Part shown: in pieces, positions 45,026 through 56,613 of the stretch
Layout of the letters: each line of letters begins with the position of its first letter
Position numbering within the stretch: the stretch's first letter is position 1
NCBI GenBank assembly: GCA_022264855.1
Contig: JABYQU010000060.1
Location: 1 to 64,000 of the forward strand
Reading direction: 5' to 3'
From: Lenzites betulinus
Taxonomy: Eukaryota; Basidiomycota; Agaricomycetes; Polyporales; Polyporaceae
DNA: 64,000 bases
The notes under the pieces: model-generated
The model's input: only the letters and a program-made list of their open reading frames with translations
What the model was told of the DNA's origin: nothing
Database searches by the model: none
Made by a program: the position numbers and the translations under genes

Positions 45026-46886
45026 ATGTTGTCTCGCTCCACACGCATAATACTCCTGCTCGTAATTGATGTTTTCTTCTTCTTCACCGAGCTCATTGTC
45101 GGTAAGCAAATGCTCGATCAACTTCGTTGGTGTGCCTTACTGAAGGTCTGCAGGGTATGCGGTCGGGTCGCTCGCGCTCGTCGCGGACAGCTTCCACATG
45201 TTGAAGTGAGCAATGGCCGCTGGCGGTGTGGCGTGAAACATGGAGGGGCTAACGGTGCTGCCACAGCGACGTGCTGAGCCTCGTAGTGGCTTTGTACGCG
45301 ATCAAGGTACCGTCCCGTCTCCGTGCCTCATCCGCCCCCTCCAGTCATTAATGCGGGCCATGAACAGCTCACGAACCAGACGCACATCGACTCTCGCTAC
45401 TCGTACGGCTGGCATCGGGCTGAAATCCTTGCGGCTCTCGTCAATGGCGTCTTCCTGCTCGCTCTCTGCTTCTCCATCTTCCTCGAGGCCATCGAGCGGT
45501 TCTTCAGCACGCCGGGTATGTACATAGCCATTTCTGCTCTTCTTTTTCTCACCGGCGACTTCTGCAGAGGTATCAAACCCAAAGCTTGTCGTCATTGTAG
45601 GCTCGCTTGGTTTAGCTTCGAACATTGTGGGGCTGTTCTTGTTCCAAGGTAAGCCATACATACGCAGTATGTCATGGACAACGTAAACTCATGAACCACA
45701 CAGAGCATGGCCACGACCACGGCCACAGTCACGACAAGGGAACCCCCTCGCCCTCCAAACCACCCAGCGTGCATGCGGCCGAAGACGGCCAGGTGACCCC
45801 CCGGCCTAACGTAACATCCCCGACTTCACGGACGAAGTCCCGCGAGCGGTCGGAGTCGTACTCGTCCATGTATGGACACCCTGCTGCCACTCGTGCGTCC
45901 ATCGTGCAGGCTGCCAACGAGGCCACACGTGCTCGGTCAGTCTCGCCATCGCGCGTCACTCGATCGAGGTCGCGTGGTGGGCGCGCGAGCATGGACGACA
46001 TTCGTGACGACAGCCCGAGCGACTCGTCGCTCGACGAGCAGCGCACTATGAACGAGCGTACACCCCTGATTGGAGACCATGTCAGCGAAGAGTCTGTCCC
46101 GCACTCTCTTCACGCACACGGTGGACACGGCGGTCACGGTCACTCTCACGGCGGGTCGATGAACATGCGGGCTTTGGTCTTGCACGTCATGGGCGACGCT
46201 TTGGGTAACGTCGGTGTTATTGGGACCGGTCTTGTTATCTGGCTCACGACTTGGAGCGGGAAGTACTACTTCGACCCTTTGATCAGCTTGGTTATCACAG
46301 TGATCATCTTCTCGTCTGCATTGCCCCTCGGTGCGTTCTCCACCCAAAAAGTCACAGAAGTTTGCACTGACCATACGCGGACAGTTCGCAGCACGTCGGC
46401 GATTCTGTTGCAGGGCGTGCCGGCGACGATTTCATTGGACGAAGTGCGTGACGCGATCCTGGCGGTAGATGGGGTGCTGTCTGTGCACGAGCTGCATGTG
46501 TGGCAACTGTCTGAGAACAAGATCGTCGCGTCGGTGCATGTGATGGCGTCGCGCAAGCACGACTTCATGCCCGTGGCGGCGCAAATCCGCAAGGCGCTGC
46601 ACGACCGGGGCATCCACTCGAGCACGATCCAGCCCGAGTACCACCCGCCGCGGAACGCGCCGCCCGAGGAGGAGCTCAGAGTAAGCGTCTGTGCGCCAAC
46701 CTCGGGAGCGCATCGAGCTGACGTCGGGCCGCAGCTGTCCGCATCGGCGTCGTGTCTGATTCTGTGCCCGCCTGACCAGGAGTGCAACCCGTCAGAAAAC
46801 GCCTGCTGCCGTGAGTGCGCCCGATCGCCCGCCGCCGATGACGCTCACGCCTTCTGCCCCTAGCGCCGCCCCCGACGGACGTGTAG
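45026..46886 (+). CDS. Vacuolar zinc transporter, CDF family (Zrc1/Cot1-like)
   Basis: A Zn2+/H+ antiporter that moves zinc into the vacuole. Exons join to MLSRSTRIILLLVIDVFFFF, ELIVGYAVGSLALVADSFHM, LNDVLSLVVALYAIK, SRYSYGWHRAEILAALVNGV, then GLASNIVGLFLFQEHGHDH. The HxxxD-type zinc sites of the family are at DSFHMLND and HVMGDALGN. A long cytosolic loop carries His-rich clusters (HGHDHGHSHD near the start and HGGHGGHGHSHGG at the end) and Ser/Arg-rich sequence. Six membrane helices and a C-terminal domain (VHELHVWQLSENKIVASVHV) follow. The last exon (46864-46886) ends CCPPPPTDV. It is convergent with Med5, 137 bp apart. Confidence 0.9.
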
Positions 46887-47023
46887 CGGGTGCCACGCTT
46901 CTCTTATACGTCTTTATCCGCACCCTGGGCTTCCTTGTTCCAGCTGTAATCGCCTCCGCCACACGTATGATACCGATATTATTGTTGAATAAAATACACC
47001 CTCGCCAGAGAATCCGAAGGACG

Positions 47024-50000
47024 CTAGAGCTCGGCTGCAAAGGACGGAAAGTTGGCGACAAAGGGCGGGATCGCCGCCAGCCGCTGCAGCACCATGCTCG
47101 CGCTCGGCCCGTCCCCGCGCCGGCGCAGATCCCCCGCGAGCCGGCGCGCGAGCGCGGTCACGGACTGCCCCAGCACCGGCCGCTCCTCCCCGCACCCGAC
47201 CAGCATCGCGCGCTCGAGGTGCAGCGCGGACGTGAGCGCGGACGACACGACGGCGACGAGGAACTCGACCTGCATCGCCTGCTCCGCCGCGGACGTGTGG
47301 TCCGCGCCCGCGACGAGCGCCGGCAGCACCAGGTGGAAGAAGATCGGGAGCAGCGGCGGCGAGCGCGGGGTGCGCGCCATCGTGAGCACGAAGGTCGCGA
47401 TCCGCCGCGGCACGTCCGTGTCCATCGTCGCGGTGAGCGAGAGCTCGGCGAAGAGCGTCGTGAGGAATTTGGTGGGCGGCGCGAGGAGCAGGCAGCGGTC
47501 GACGTCAAGCGCGACTGCTTGCCCGCCGCGCGCTGCTGAGAGCGCGTTCGTGATGAGGCGGCGGGCCTGGTCGGGCCAGTGCGCAGTGGGCATCACCAGC
47601 CCGCTTGGCTGCTGATCTGCAGTTACCGCGTGAATATATGTGTGTATAAGAAATAATGCGTACTGACCTTCTTCGGGGAGCCCTAGAGCGCGCCGGGCAG
47701 CCTTGCGGATCGGGTTGTGATCAAACGACCCCAGAGCGGCTTTGTTGTGTTCGGCCAAGGGGTCCGGGAATGTTCGCAGCGTATATGGCGCGGACAGGGA
47801 GAGCACTGCTGGCGGGCAGGATGGGGATGTGAGGAGCGTCTTGAGTACCTCCAGGTGCCCTGGTGCTGTGTACCTGCATATGTCCTCTGAGCATGCCACG
47901 GTTATGATGACTATGCGCAAGGACTCACCCTCGTCGTTGGATCTCCGAGAGCAGGAACTTAATCACCCCGGCGAGGGTCCAGTTGAGGAGGGGCCCCAGG
48001 AAGTATGAGATTCCGTTTGATATCACTTCCTTGTCCATCTTGCGCTCTACACATTGCGTGATCGCATGTGAGAACAGGGCTGGCGCTATCTTCAGGAGTA
48101 CTTTTGGCCTCGTCGCTCTAGGGTATAGTATGAGCAGCTGGGTCCGGAAACGAAGGAAGTGCTGATCCTCACCGCAATATGGTGTCTTCGATGCCTTCGC
48201 TATTGGGGTCGAAGAGAGCCTTGGTCCACGAGTTGAACGCGGAGAGGTCCTCGCCCTTCAACTCATCAAAGCGGTGGCTCAACCCTGCTCTACTCAGGAA
48301 GCCGGGGTCCAGCTGTCTCTCTCCCACTGTGAATGAATACGTTGACAGCTACAACCACAAGGTCAACACACGCATGTTATCGATAACAAGATGGGGCCGT
48401 ACGTTAAATCGCGCTATAGTCGCCTCCACGAATAGCACGACATCCCCCAAATGGGTCACCGCAGTCTGTGGATCACCTGCGAAGAATAGTTAGCATTTAC
48501 CCCACCCACAAAATCGGCCGCAGCAGCTTACCAACTGTTTCACAATCGTAATCCTCGACGAACGCCAGCGCATGTGCCACCAAGTCCGAGATCTTCGCGT
48601 GCAAGGAGAGCATGTCGAGTGCCATTTCATGCTGGCACAGCATTTTGCAGACCAGGCTGAGTGTTTCCGTGTCGACGTTCTTCGTCGACGACGTGAAACG
48701 CTGTATAATCTATCAGACACGCGCACTTGTAAAGCTCGGTCTGCTTCCGTGAGCGCACCTTTTCGACGACCTCTGCAAATGCGGCGTGACAGCATGGGTC
48801 CCTCCACGCGCGGTAGAGGAGGACTTCGATGTCCTCGGGGCTTGCGTCTGGGGACAGCTTGGCTTCAAAATAGCCCTATGCAGCCATCAGTAAACTCAAC
48901 CTTATACAGCGCTATGTTCCTACTGGTAGATCGAACCCCGCATCCTGCGCCTCCGATGCCACTCGAGGATGGAAGTCGTTTGGCAGGTTTGGGTTGATGA
49001 TGGTGACTACCGCTTGCTCCACCAGGCCCACATGCAGGAGCTGATATAGGAACTCTGAGGTGAAGTTGTGGGCACCCCTATGCGATGATGAGCGGGTTAG
49101 AGCGCTGGTTAGGACATTCACAAGGCGTAGGACACCTACACCACCGACTTGTCGCTGGCTGTGTCAGACCCGCCGGTTGGACCGCAGTTGTCTATTCGCT
49201 CTAACAGGTTTGTGTGGCCGAAGATGGCGGGTAGAGCGAACTGGAGCGCTGAATGCTAGACGGGAATTAGAACGAACATATGGGTGGTGATTGAGTCAGC
49301 GATCCTTACCCATTCTGCCTCAGCCATCCCTTCGGGGCGCGCCGACTTTTGGAACTGGGCCAGAAGATGAGGTAACTAGCAAAAGCGAGCACCAACCACA
49401 CGACCTGATCAGCCGCATACAAGTTGAACAAATGGTCGAGCACCTACTCGACCAATCGTGAACGCCCTCCATATTGACGACGCCCGAGTAGGACCTGTCG
49501 AGCTGATACTTTGAGCGAGGCATGTCAAGGCAGAAATCAGCAGCTGTGAATAGAACGTCACGGGCGTCCACGAGGACCACCGAAGGAGGGCGGACAAAAT
49601 TGCAACAGCGCGCGGCCCATCGCCCGACCCAAAATCACTCGCCCTGTTGAATATCTGTTTGAGAAACGCGCGTCAGCGCCACGACACAGCCTGCCCCCAT
49701 CCCGACGCACCATGTGGTTCAACACCAGGCTGCACGTCACGATGTCCGCCTCGGAGCTCGACCCCAGGATGCCCGTAGCGGCGTCCCCTTTCCCAGCGCT
49801 AAGGTGCATGATCTGCGCCTCGCGCGCGACGCCCGCGTCGTCGCCCGCGAGCAGGTGCAGCGAGATCGCGAAGCTCTCGAGCACGGGGCGCACGCCGGCC
49901 TCGAGCCGCGGGTTCTGCAGCAGGTCGTTCGCCTGCGCGAAGTGCAGCAGCGCCTGCGGCGTGCTGATGTTCAGCTGCGCGGGGTCGCCGAGGCAGGTGA

Positions 50001-50626
50001 TGAGGAGCACGAGGAGCATCGAGGCGGAGGTGGTGAGCTGCATCTGGTGGAAGTGGCCCGCGGGGAGCTCGTAGGCGGTGTGCAGGAGGGACATCGCGTT
50101 TTGGATGGTGTTGAGGAGCCGGGAGACGGGCTCGCCGTAGGGCACCAGGGAGCCGATGGTGGGCATGCCAGAGGCGTAGTGTTGCTCGAGGACTACTCTG
50201 CAGAGCATGTCGAGCGTGGAGGCGTCGCGCAGGTTCGGAGAGAGTGCGGCGGCCAGGAATGTGGTTAAGTATGTTGGTAGGGATAGTACACCATCCTGGA
50301 TGGCCTGTCTGAGGTACGCCTGGAGTGTGGGGTCTCCAGGATAGTGGCGGAATAGGACTATAACAGAGTCTTGCAAAACGTACATCAACGAGATGCACGG
50401 AGTTGAGTAAGAATTGTTGGCTCAACTGCTAATTTCTGTCTCAGGATTATGGGTCCCATGATGAGTGAAGTTCTTGGAGATGAACAATTTGCAAAGTTCA
50501 ATCCACTGTGGAGGTGGCAGCAGGGGATCAGTGTGGTTTGCATGCCCCTCGCTATGGGCTCTTACTCACTCTACGTGGCGTTATCCCACTTTGAAATGCG
50601 TTTCGCGTTAGTTCAATCAAAGACAT
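47024..50626 (-). CDS. Mediator complex subunit 5 (Med5/Nut1)
   Basis: A tail-module subunit of the RNA polymerase II Mediator, acting in the nucleus. ATG at 50626 gives MSLIELTRNAFQSGITPRR. Introns join to WIELCKLFISKNF and then SNSVIVLFRHYPGDPTLQAY, SLPTYLTTFLAAALSPNLRD, STLDMLCRVVLEQHYASGMP, ALLHFAQANDLL and LETLSLVCKMLCQHEMALD-like sequence. HALAFVEDYDCETVGDPQTA / VTHLGDVVLFVEATIARF follows, with a helical C-terminus ending VANFPSFAAEL. The whole protein is alpha-helical repeats without catalytic motifs, as in Med5. The middle part (48.0-49.6 kb) is cut by many introns that I did not resolve one by one. Confidence 0.75.
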
Positions 50627-50967
50627 TCCACGCGTTGGCGCGCTGGATCCGTTGAGAGTCCCACTTGTGGGTCCGGTGAACTTGAACGAACGAGTCCAGT
50701 GCCGGCGTCTAATATGTGCGACGGTTTGTACCTTTTCCAGAAAGGCAAGTACACAAGAAATGTATGGCAACGGCGCGGCGGCGCTCGTAGCTCAGTTCGC
50801 GTCGTATGTTGTGGTTCTCGAGTGACTGCAAACGGCATCTGAGCCGTAATATATAGGTATAGATGACTAGATACAGTATGTCCTATGTGCCTTGTAATAA
50901 GGTATGCTATGGTACGAAGTCCGAGGTATGCAAAATGTGATGTCAGGTGGGGTCGTGCTCCAATGTA
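50627..50967. promoter_or_regulatory. Spacer between golgin 3' end and Med5 start
   Basis: 341 bp holding the golgin 3' untranslated region and the Med5 promoter. No gene seen. Confidence 0.4.
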
Positions 50968-53900
50968 TCAAACTTTGGAAATGAGCCTCCGCGTCTCCTG
51001 GGGTGTGAAGTGCAGAATCGTAGACAGAATTCGGACGAGATGTGGCTGTAAATGCATGTCAGCATATCAGATGGCGTGCAGGATTATATAACTTACCCGC
51101 ATCTCCTTGTGCTCGAGGAATTGCATGATGACGTTGCGTAGGTACTCGAAGTTGACCTCCTCGTCCGACTTCATCGCAGTTGGGGTGGATGGGCGCGAGG
51201 AGGGTGTTTCCCTAGCTAAGTCCGAGATAGAAGACCTAGGAGACCGAATCTCGGATGTACTCTCGTTTCGCGAAGCCCAGTAGCCAACGCCGGGGTTACG
51301 CTGCTTTTCGAGCAATGCCACAGAAGACTGGACCTTTCGAAGCTCCTCGCGCAATGTCTGGAGCAGATCATTAGTATTGCGGCGGGGCGTAGTGAATTAC
51401 CAGCTTACCTTGTTCTGGGAACGGAGTTGTGCTTCACGGTTCTTGCTCTCGTCGACGGACTGCTGAAGCTCAGCAGTCTTCGAGCCTGCCTCGGCAAGCT
51501 GGGCCTTCGCGGAAACCTACAAATTAGCGTCAGTGACTCTGTACTTGTCCAGGCAGCGCCAGTCGATTCACCTCAGCCTCAGCTGCCTTCTCCAGTTGGG
51601 TGTGGAGGTCAGTGATCTGTCGCTGGTACGCGCCAATCTCAGCGCGCAACGACTCGATCTCCGTCCGCAACGCCTGTACGCCCTCCGCTTCCTCCTCCTT
51701 GGTTTTCTGTGATGAGCGTATAGTGGCAGTCAGCTCATCCACTTCCTTCGCACGCTCGGCGAACTTCTTGCTCCATCTGGCATCCGCCTCGTCGCGTTCC
51801 CGTTCGGCCTCCAGCAACCTCCTCCGCAGGTCGCCCATCTTGGTCTCGTACTTGGACTCTGCCGCTGAGAGCAGGCGGCTGACGTCCTCTGCTGAGGGGC
51901 TTGGGGACTGAATATGGATCTCCTGTTCACGACGAACATCCGAGAACTCCTCTTGGAGGAGGGCGACTCGCTCAGTAGCCTCGCGTAGTTGGTACTGCAG
52001 CTCGGTGTTTTGGCCCTGTAAAGACTCCAGTGCGGACTGTGAAGACTCGAGCTCGGCCTGACGAAGCTGTAGTTGATCGAAGAGCTCGTCTTTCTCCTCT
52101 GAAAGGGTCTTGACTCTACCCTCCAGGTCGGATATTCGAGACCTCCTGTTCTCCATCTCTCTGACATGGGCCGTCTGATGATGGCGGTCAATACATCGTA
52201 GACGGTTAGGAAACGGAACAACGAACCTTGGTGGTGATAGCCTCGAGCTCGAACTGGCCCCGCAACGCGGCTAGTTCTTTCTCATGCCTGTCTCTTAGAG
52301 CGGCGACCTCCTTGTCGAACTGTGCTCGGAGTCCTTGGACGGCCGTCTCCCGCTCCACGTTGACCTTTTCGATCTCGCCCTGCAGGCGCGCTCGCTCGGC
52401 CTTTTCCTTCTCCCGCTCGAGCTTCTCCGCCTCCTTCGTCGTCACGACCTCCTTCAGAGCATCGTCCCGTTGCTTCTCCGCCTGGACTAGCTTTTGGCGC
52501 ACGGTCTTCAGCAATGCGATCGCCTTCGTCCGTTTCTCCTCCTCGTCCTTCGCCGAGCCATTGGCCTTCTCAAGTTCGGTCTGCAACCGCTCCATGTCGG
52601 ATTTTCGCTTCGCTGACTCCTGCTCAATCTGCGCGGTCACGCCCTGAGCCGCTTTCAGGAGCTTCTCAGCTTCCTCGACTTGGGCCTTCAGTTTGTCGAT
52701 TTGGTCCGACTGTGATTTGGACTCAAGCCTATGGATGTCGCGAAGTTCTTCGATGCGTTCCTCCTGGCCTGTGTTCCCAATTAAAAGGCGGTACTTCGAC
52801 GATAGTACCATTATACGTACGAGTGAGCTTGCCGCTGAGCCGCCGTATCTCGTCCTGCGCCATCTATAGCAAGATATCAGTTCTCTAGCTCAACTTTGTT
52901 GATGTTATTTGCTCACCTCATTCTTGAGCGTCATGTTCTGGAGGAAATCTCGTAGACCATCCACTTCGGTCACGCTCTCAACGGACGTCAGCTCACGCAG
53001 AACGCGGTCGGCAGCCAACTTCTCCGCTTGCAAGCGCTTGAAGGACGTGGACACATCTGTACGAGACGTTAGCGCTGCCAGCCACGCATACGACCAAGTA
53101 GACTTGCCCGTGAACCGCTGCTCTACGAGCTTCAAGCGCTTCTGCAATGCCTCCACGTCGTTTCTGTCGGAGTCCTTCAAACCTGGAGTCCCGGCTCTCG
53201 AAGGCACTTCTAGAGACCGTCGTGGAAGAGGCGTATCTACGTCGGTGATCACCTGGGGAGTGAGCGCATTCGTTATGGACGCGTCACTATTGGTAGCGGC
53301 AACCTCTTCACCGGGGACAGACCTATCCGGCTCCGCCGTCTGGTTTACTGTGGGAGAGACTTCTACCACGACTTCAGGTCGTTCGTGTTCGGCTTGTGTA
53401 GGCGTCTCTGGTGAAAGAGTCTCGTGAGGACCATTAGAAGCAGGCAGCGGCGTATCTGAGGGAGGTGCTGGGGCGTCTGAGGGGGGTACAGAAACCTCTG
53501 CGGGAGGTACGGAATCGGGTATATCTGAAGGAGGGGATGGTATGTCTTCCGGCACTACTGATGTTTCCGCAGGGGGTGCCACTGTGGTTTGCGAAGGTTC
53601 GGGGGAAGTTTGTGCAGGTAGTGCTTCGGTAGCGCCTCCTTCACTACTTCCGGGAGGGTTCTCTGAAGCTGGCGCCTCAGAAATATCCGCTGGTGCAGCG
53701 GTTGGTCCTGGACTTTCGGTACGAGGGCCAAGCGCAGCGACAGACGATGTATCCTCTACCTGAGGCTCCGCGTCTGTACTCTTTTCGTCTTGCGTGGAGT
53801 CAGCAGAGTGGGTAGCTATAGCAGTCTTTTCTGGAGCTTGCGTAGCGTCCTTCTCCACCGACTCTTCCACCGGGTCCGACGTGACAGGTCCAGCTTCAGA

Positions 53901-54503
53901 AGAAGGAAGTTCCAGAGGTGCAGGTAACGAAGTAACGGATATGTTGGCAGCATGAGCAATCAGAGACTGGAACGGCTGAGGTGCGGGAGAGACCAAAGGG
54001 GAGTCTGGGAGAGGCGTAGACCTTGGCGAGAGAGGATTGGGCGGGCCCTTGACCGTTGGGAGATCCGGGGTAGAGCTGCGACTTGGGGGACCAGCAAGCG
54101 GGTGGTCCGCAACTGACACCGGGGCCGGAGATGCTCTAGAAGAAGAAGCTGGCGTAGTCGCGTTCGACGCATCTCCGATGGCGAACTTTGCGCGTAGCCT
54201 GTCCTCTAGGGTGGTCCGGGTAGAAGGACGTGGTTTGGGCGGAGGTGTTGCCGCGGGCTCCGGGGGACTGGTGGACACCTGGGCGGTCGCATTCGCTGGG
54301 CTAGCTGGACGCTGAGCAACCAAGGTTTTCCTGAGATTATTCAGCGCGGATTCGGCCAGGAGGGTGGAGGAGGACAGAGAAGCGCGAACACCGTCCACTG
54401 ACGGCCGTGCGGGTGCCTCTTCTGCGGACCCGCCCTCTGCAGAGCCCGCCGGTTTGACAGGTTGCGCCAGACTCTCTACAGCATGTCTCCATTGACTAAA
54501 CAT
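50968..54503 (-). CDS. GRIP-domain golgin (Imh1-like)
   Basis: A trans-Golgi tethering protein that binds Arl1-GTP through its C-terminal GRIP domain. Exon 1 (54503 to about 52917) starts MFSQWRHAVESLAQPVKPA and is long, Pro/Ser/Glu-rich and disordered. The following exons (MAQDEIRRLSGKLT; GQEERIEELRDIHRLESKSQ; NRRSRISDLEGRVKTLSEEK) form a nearly continuous coiled coil. The GRIP domain spans the last intron: EVNFEYLRNVIMQFLEHKEM then HLVRILSTILHFTPQETRRL, ending ISKV. The Tyr and aromatic residues of GRIP are present. Divergent from the complex I gene with 234 bp between starts. Confidence 0.9.
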
Positions 54504-54737
54504 TCCTGCACGCCGTCAGAAGTTTAGCCACAGCCCGAGAGTGCTAGCAGTGACGGTGGGGAAACGTGAGCGGTGAACGGTGCAAGCGCGTCCGCGCAAT
54601 CAGGCCGCAGCAATAGCCGCCCATGTCCTCGCGTCCGTTCACGGACCCCTAACCCTGTGCACATACGCGCTGTCCGGGTTCGCCCACCGACTTGACCGCA
54701 AGCTTGCACGCTCAGAACGGGTCTCTACCTTACACCC
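54504..54737. promoter_or_regulatory. Shared divergent promoter, golgin / ESSS subunit
   Basis: 234 bp between opposite start codons; it must hold both core promoters. No specific motif claimed. Confidence 0.45.
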
Positions 54738-55168
54738 ATGCCCTCGCCGTCCTCCCTACGAACACTCCAGCGGCGGGCCTGTGCTGTTCGCAGCACGCCC
54801 GTCTCCAGGCGCTATGCCTCTCATGGACACGGTCCCAGTTACAACGAGCCTACTGGCTACCTCTTCAGCGAGAAGGTGCATACCCTAGTCACCCAGCATC
54901 GGTCTAAACAGCTCACCGTTCATGTTTCCCGCCGTTGCAGCCACTACCACCTGGGCAGAAGCGCAAGAAGGAGACCTGGGAGAACGTGTGGTACATTGGG
55001 ATGTACGGTACCATGGGGGTTGCCGCCGTCCTGCTCTACTACAAGCCCGACACCAGGTGTGTTAAACTGCCCATATCATCCCCATCCATTCTGACAGATA
55101 ACAGCATCAAGAGCTGGGCTCTAGAGGAAGCCAAGGCACGCCTAGAAGCCCGCGGGGACAAGGCGTAA
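54738..55168 (+). CDS. Mitochondrial complex I accessory subunit ESSS (NDUFB11-like)
   Basis: An accessory subunit of NADH:ubiquinone oxidoreductase in the inner membrane. Three exons (54738-54875, 54941-55056, 55105-55168), about 105 residues. An Arg/Ser-rich mitochondrial targeting start (MPSPSSLRTLQRRACAV) is followed by SYNEPTGYLFSEK, LPPGQKRKKETWENVWYIGM, one membrane helix (YGTMGVAAVLLYY) and a charged tail (KSWALEEAKARLEARGDKA). This layout is that of the ESSS family. Confidence 0.85.
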
Positions 55169-55396
55169 CTCCGCTAGACTGTATCCTACTGTCCCACCCT
55201 AGCTCTGCCATCTCTCTCTTTGAAGTCATTCTCTGCCAATTGAAACCAACTCAGCGATAAATCCTGGATGTTAAGATCCTTCATTACGTGCCATCCAACT
55301 GGCATACGTGCTAAGATTATGTCTAAGTATTGTGTGGTCCCTCTTGCAAACGGCAGTTGATGCCGTGGTCATCAAACACGAAGTCAACCCAACACC

Positions 55397-56167
55397 TCAG
55401 TGGTCAGACTCGCAGTGCTTCTTGTAGTCCTCCTCCGACATGAGTTTCTCAAGCTGCTCGAGCACCGGACGTCAGCCATAGACAACCATGATATCAAAGA
55501 AGAACGCACCTCGGAGGGATCGCTCAGCTTGACCTTGCACAACCATCCTAGATACCACTTCAATATACGGAGTGACAATGCATACAAGCAGGCTTACCCT
55601 TCTCCTCAGGAGACTTGTTCAGGAGACCGGGCTGATCGTTCAGAGTCTCGTTGATCTCCTCTACCGTGCCAGAGACCGGGGCGAACTGCGTGAATTACGC
55701 TCCTTAGCTGCAGGGCTCAGGACGAACGAAGTTGCACATACGATATCAGAGGCAGCCTTCACACTCTCTACCGCACCAATCTGGTCTGGAGGACAGTTCC
55801 AAATTAGCCAAAATATTGAGAATATGTCACGGAGGAGCCACTTACCACCCTGGGCAATCTCCGTACCCTTCTGGGGGAGCTCGACGTAGACCACGTCTCC
55901 GAGGCTTGACTGAGCGTAGTCCGTGATAGACACCGTGCCGATCTTCGTCTGGTCGTCGTACACGACCGCCTCGTGGTCCTCTGTGTACTTTTTCGCTGCA
56001 AGCATCACAGTCTTAGCTTGTAGCACATTTGCTAGTTGCTATGTTGACTCACTAACGAGCGTCCGCACGAAGGTAGGACGGAAGACCCGTGCGGAAGGAG
56101 CAGCGCGATGCGCTGCGCGCAGGGCGGACGAGCCGGAGCGGGAAGCGTTGCGGACGGCGGCGAACAT
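55397..56167 (-). CDS. Glycine cleavage system H protein, mitochondrial
   Basis: A lipoyl carrier that shuttles the aminomethyl group between P, T and L proteins in the mitochondrial matrix. The start [20 protein letters not shown] is a targeting sequence. Exons then give [50 protein letters not shown] (the Lys of ESVKA is the lipoylation site), [39 protein letters not shown] and a last exon [19 protein letters not shown]. Length and motifs fit the family. Convergent with the ESSS gene, 228 bp apart. Confidence 0.92.
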
Positions 56168-56613
56168 CTTGGCCTGAGAGGGTAGTTTCGTGTACAGAAC
56201 CGTGCAACGTTGAAGGAGACGGGAGGATGCGGCGGAGACAAGGACGAAAGGACGCGGGACGGGCTGCCGTTCAAAAGTCTCGGACCGCCCTTCGAGGCCC
56301 TTCCCTCTTATGGGTGTCGCATTTACGTATGTAGCGCAGAATCGTATCAGCTCGTTTGTCGATAGCGTGCTGGTATTCCGCCCGCTCAAAGTGCATGGAT
56401 TGAAAGCGATTGAAAATAGCATCTATCTAGCGACGTGCAGACATGCGGGAGTAACATACAGTGAATACGGCGGCGAGCTAGTGTCGAGTGTGCAAGCTCG
56501 ATGGCTCGTTTTGCAGAGTGAGTGGGGAGTAGGATATACAAGCACGGGGCATTAATTAGGGGGCGTGTCTACGTAAACGATAATGCAAGCAATCCTCTCC
56601 CGTTCAAGCAGGT
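56168..56613. other. Spacer between EF-Tu 3' end and H-protein start
   Basis: 446 bp with no supported gene. It holds the H-protein promoter and the EF-Tu 3' untranslated region. Confidence 0.45.
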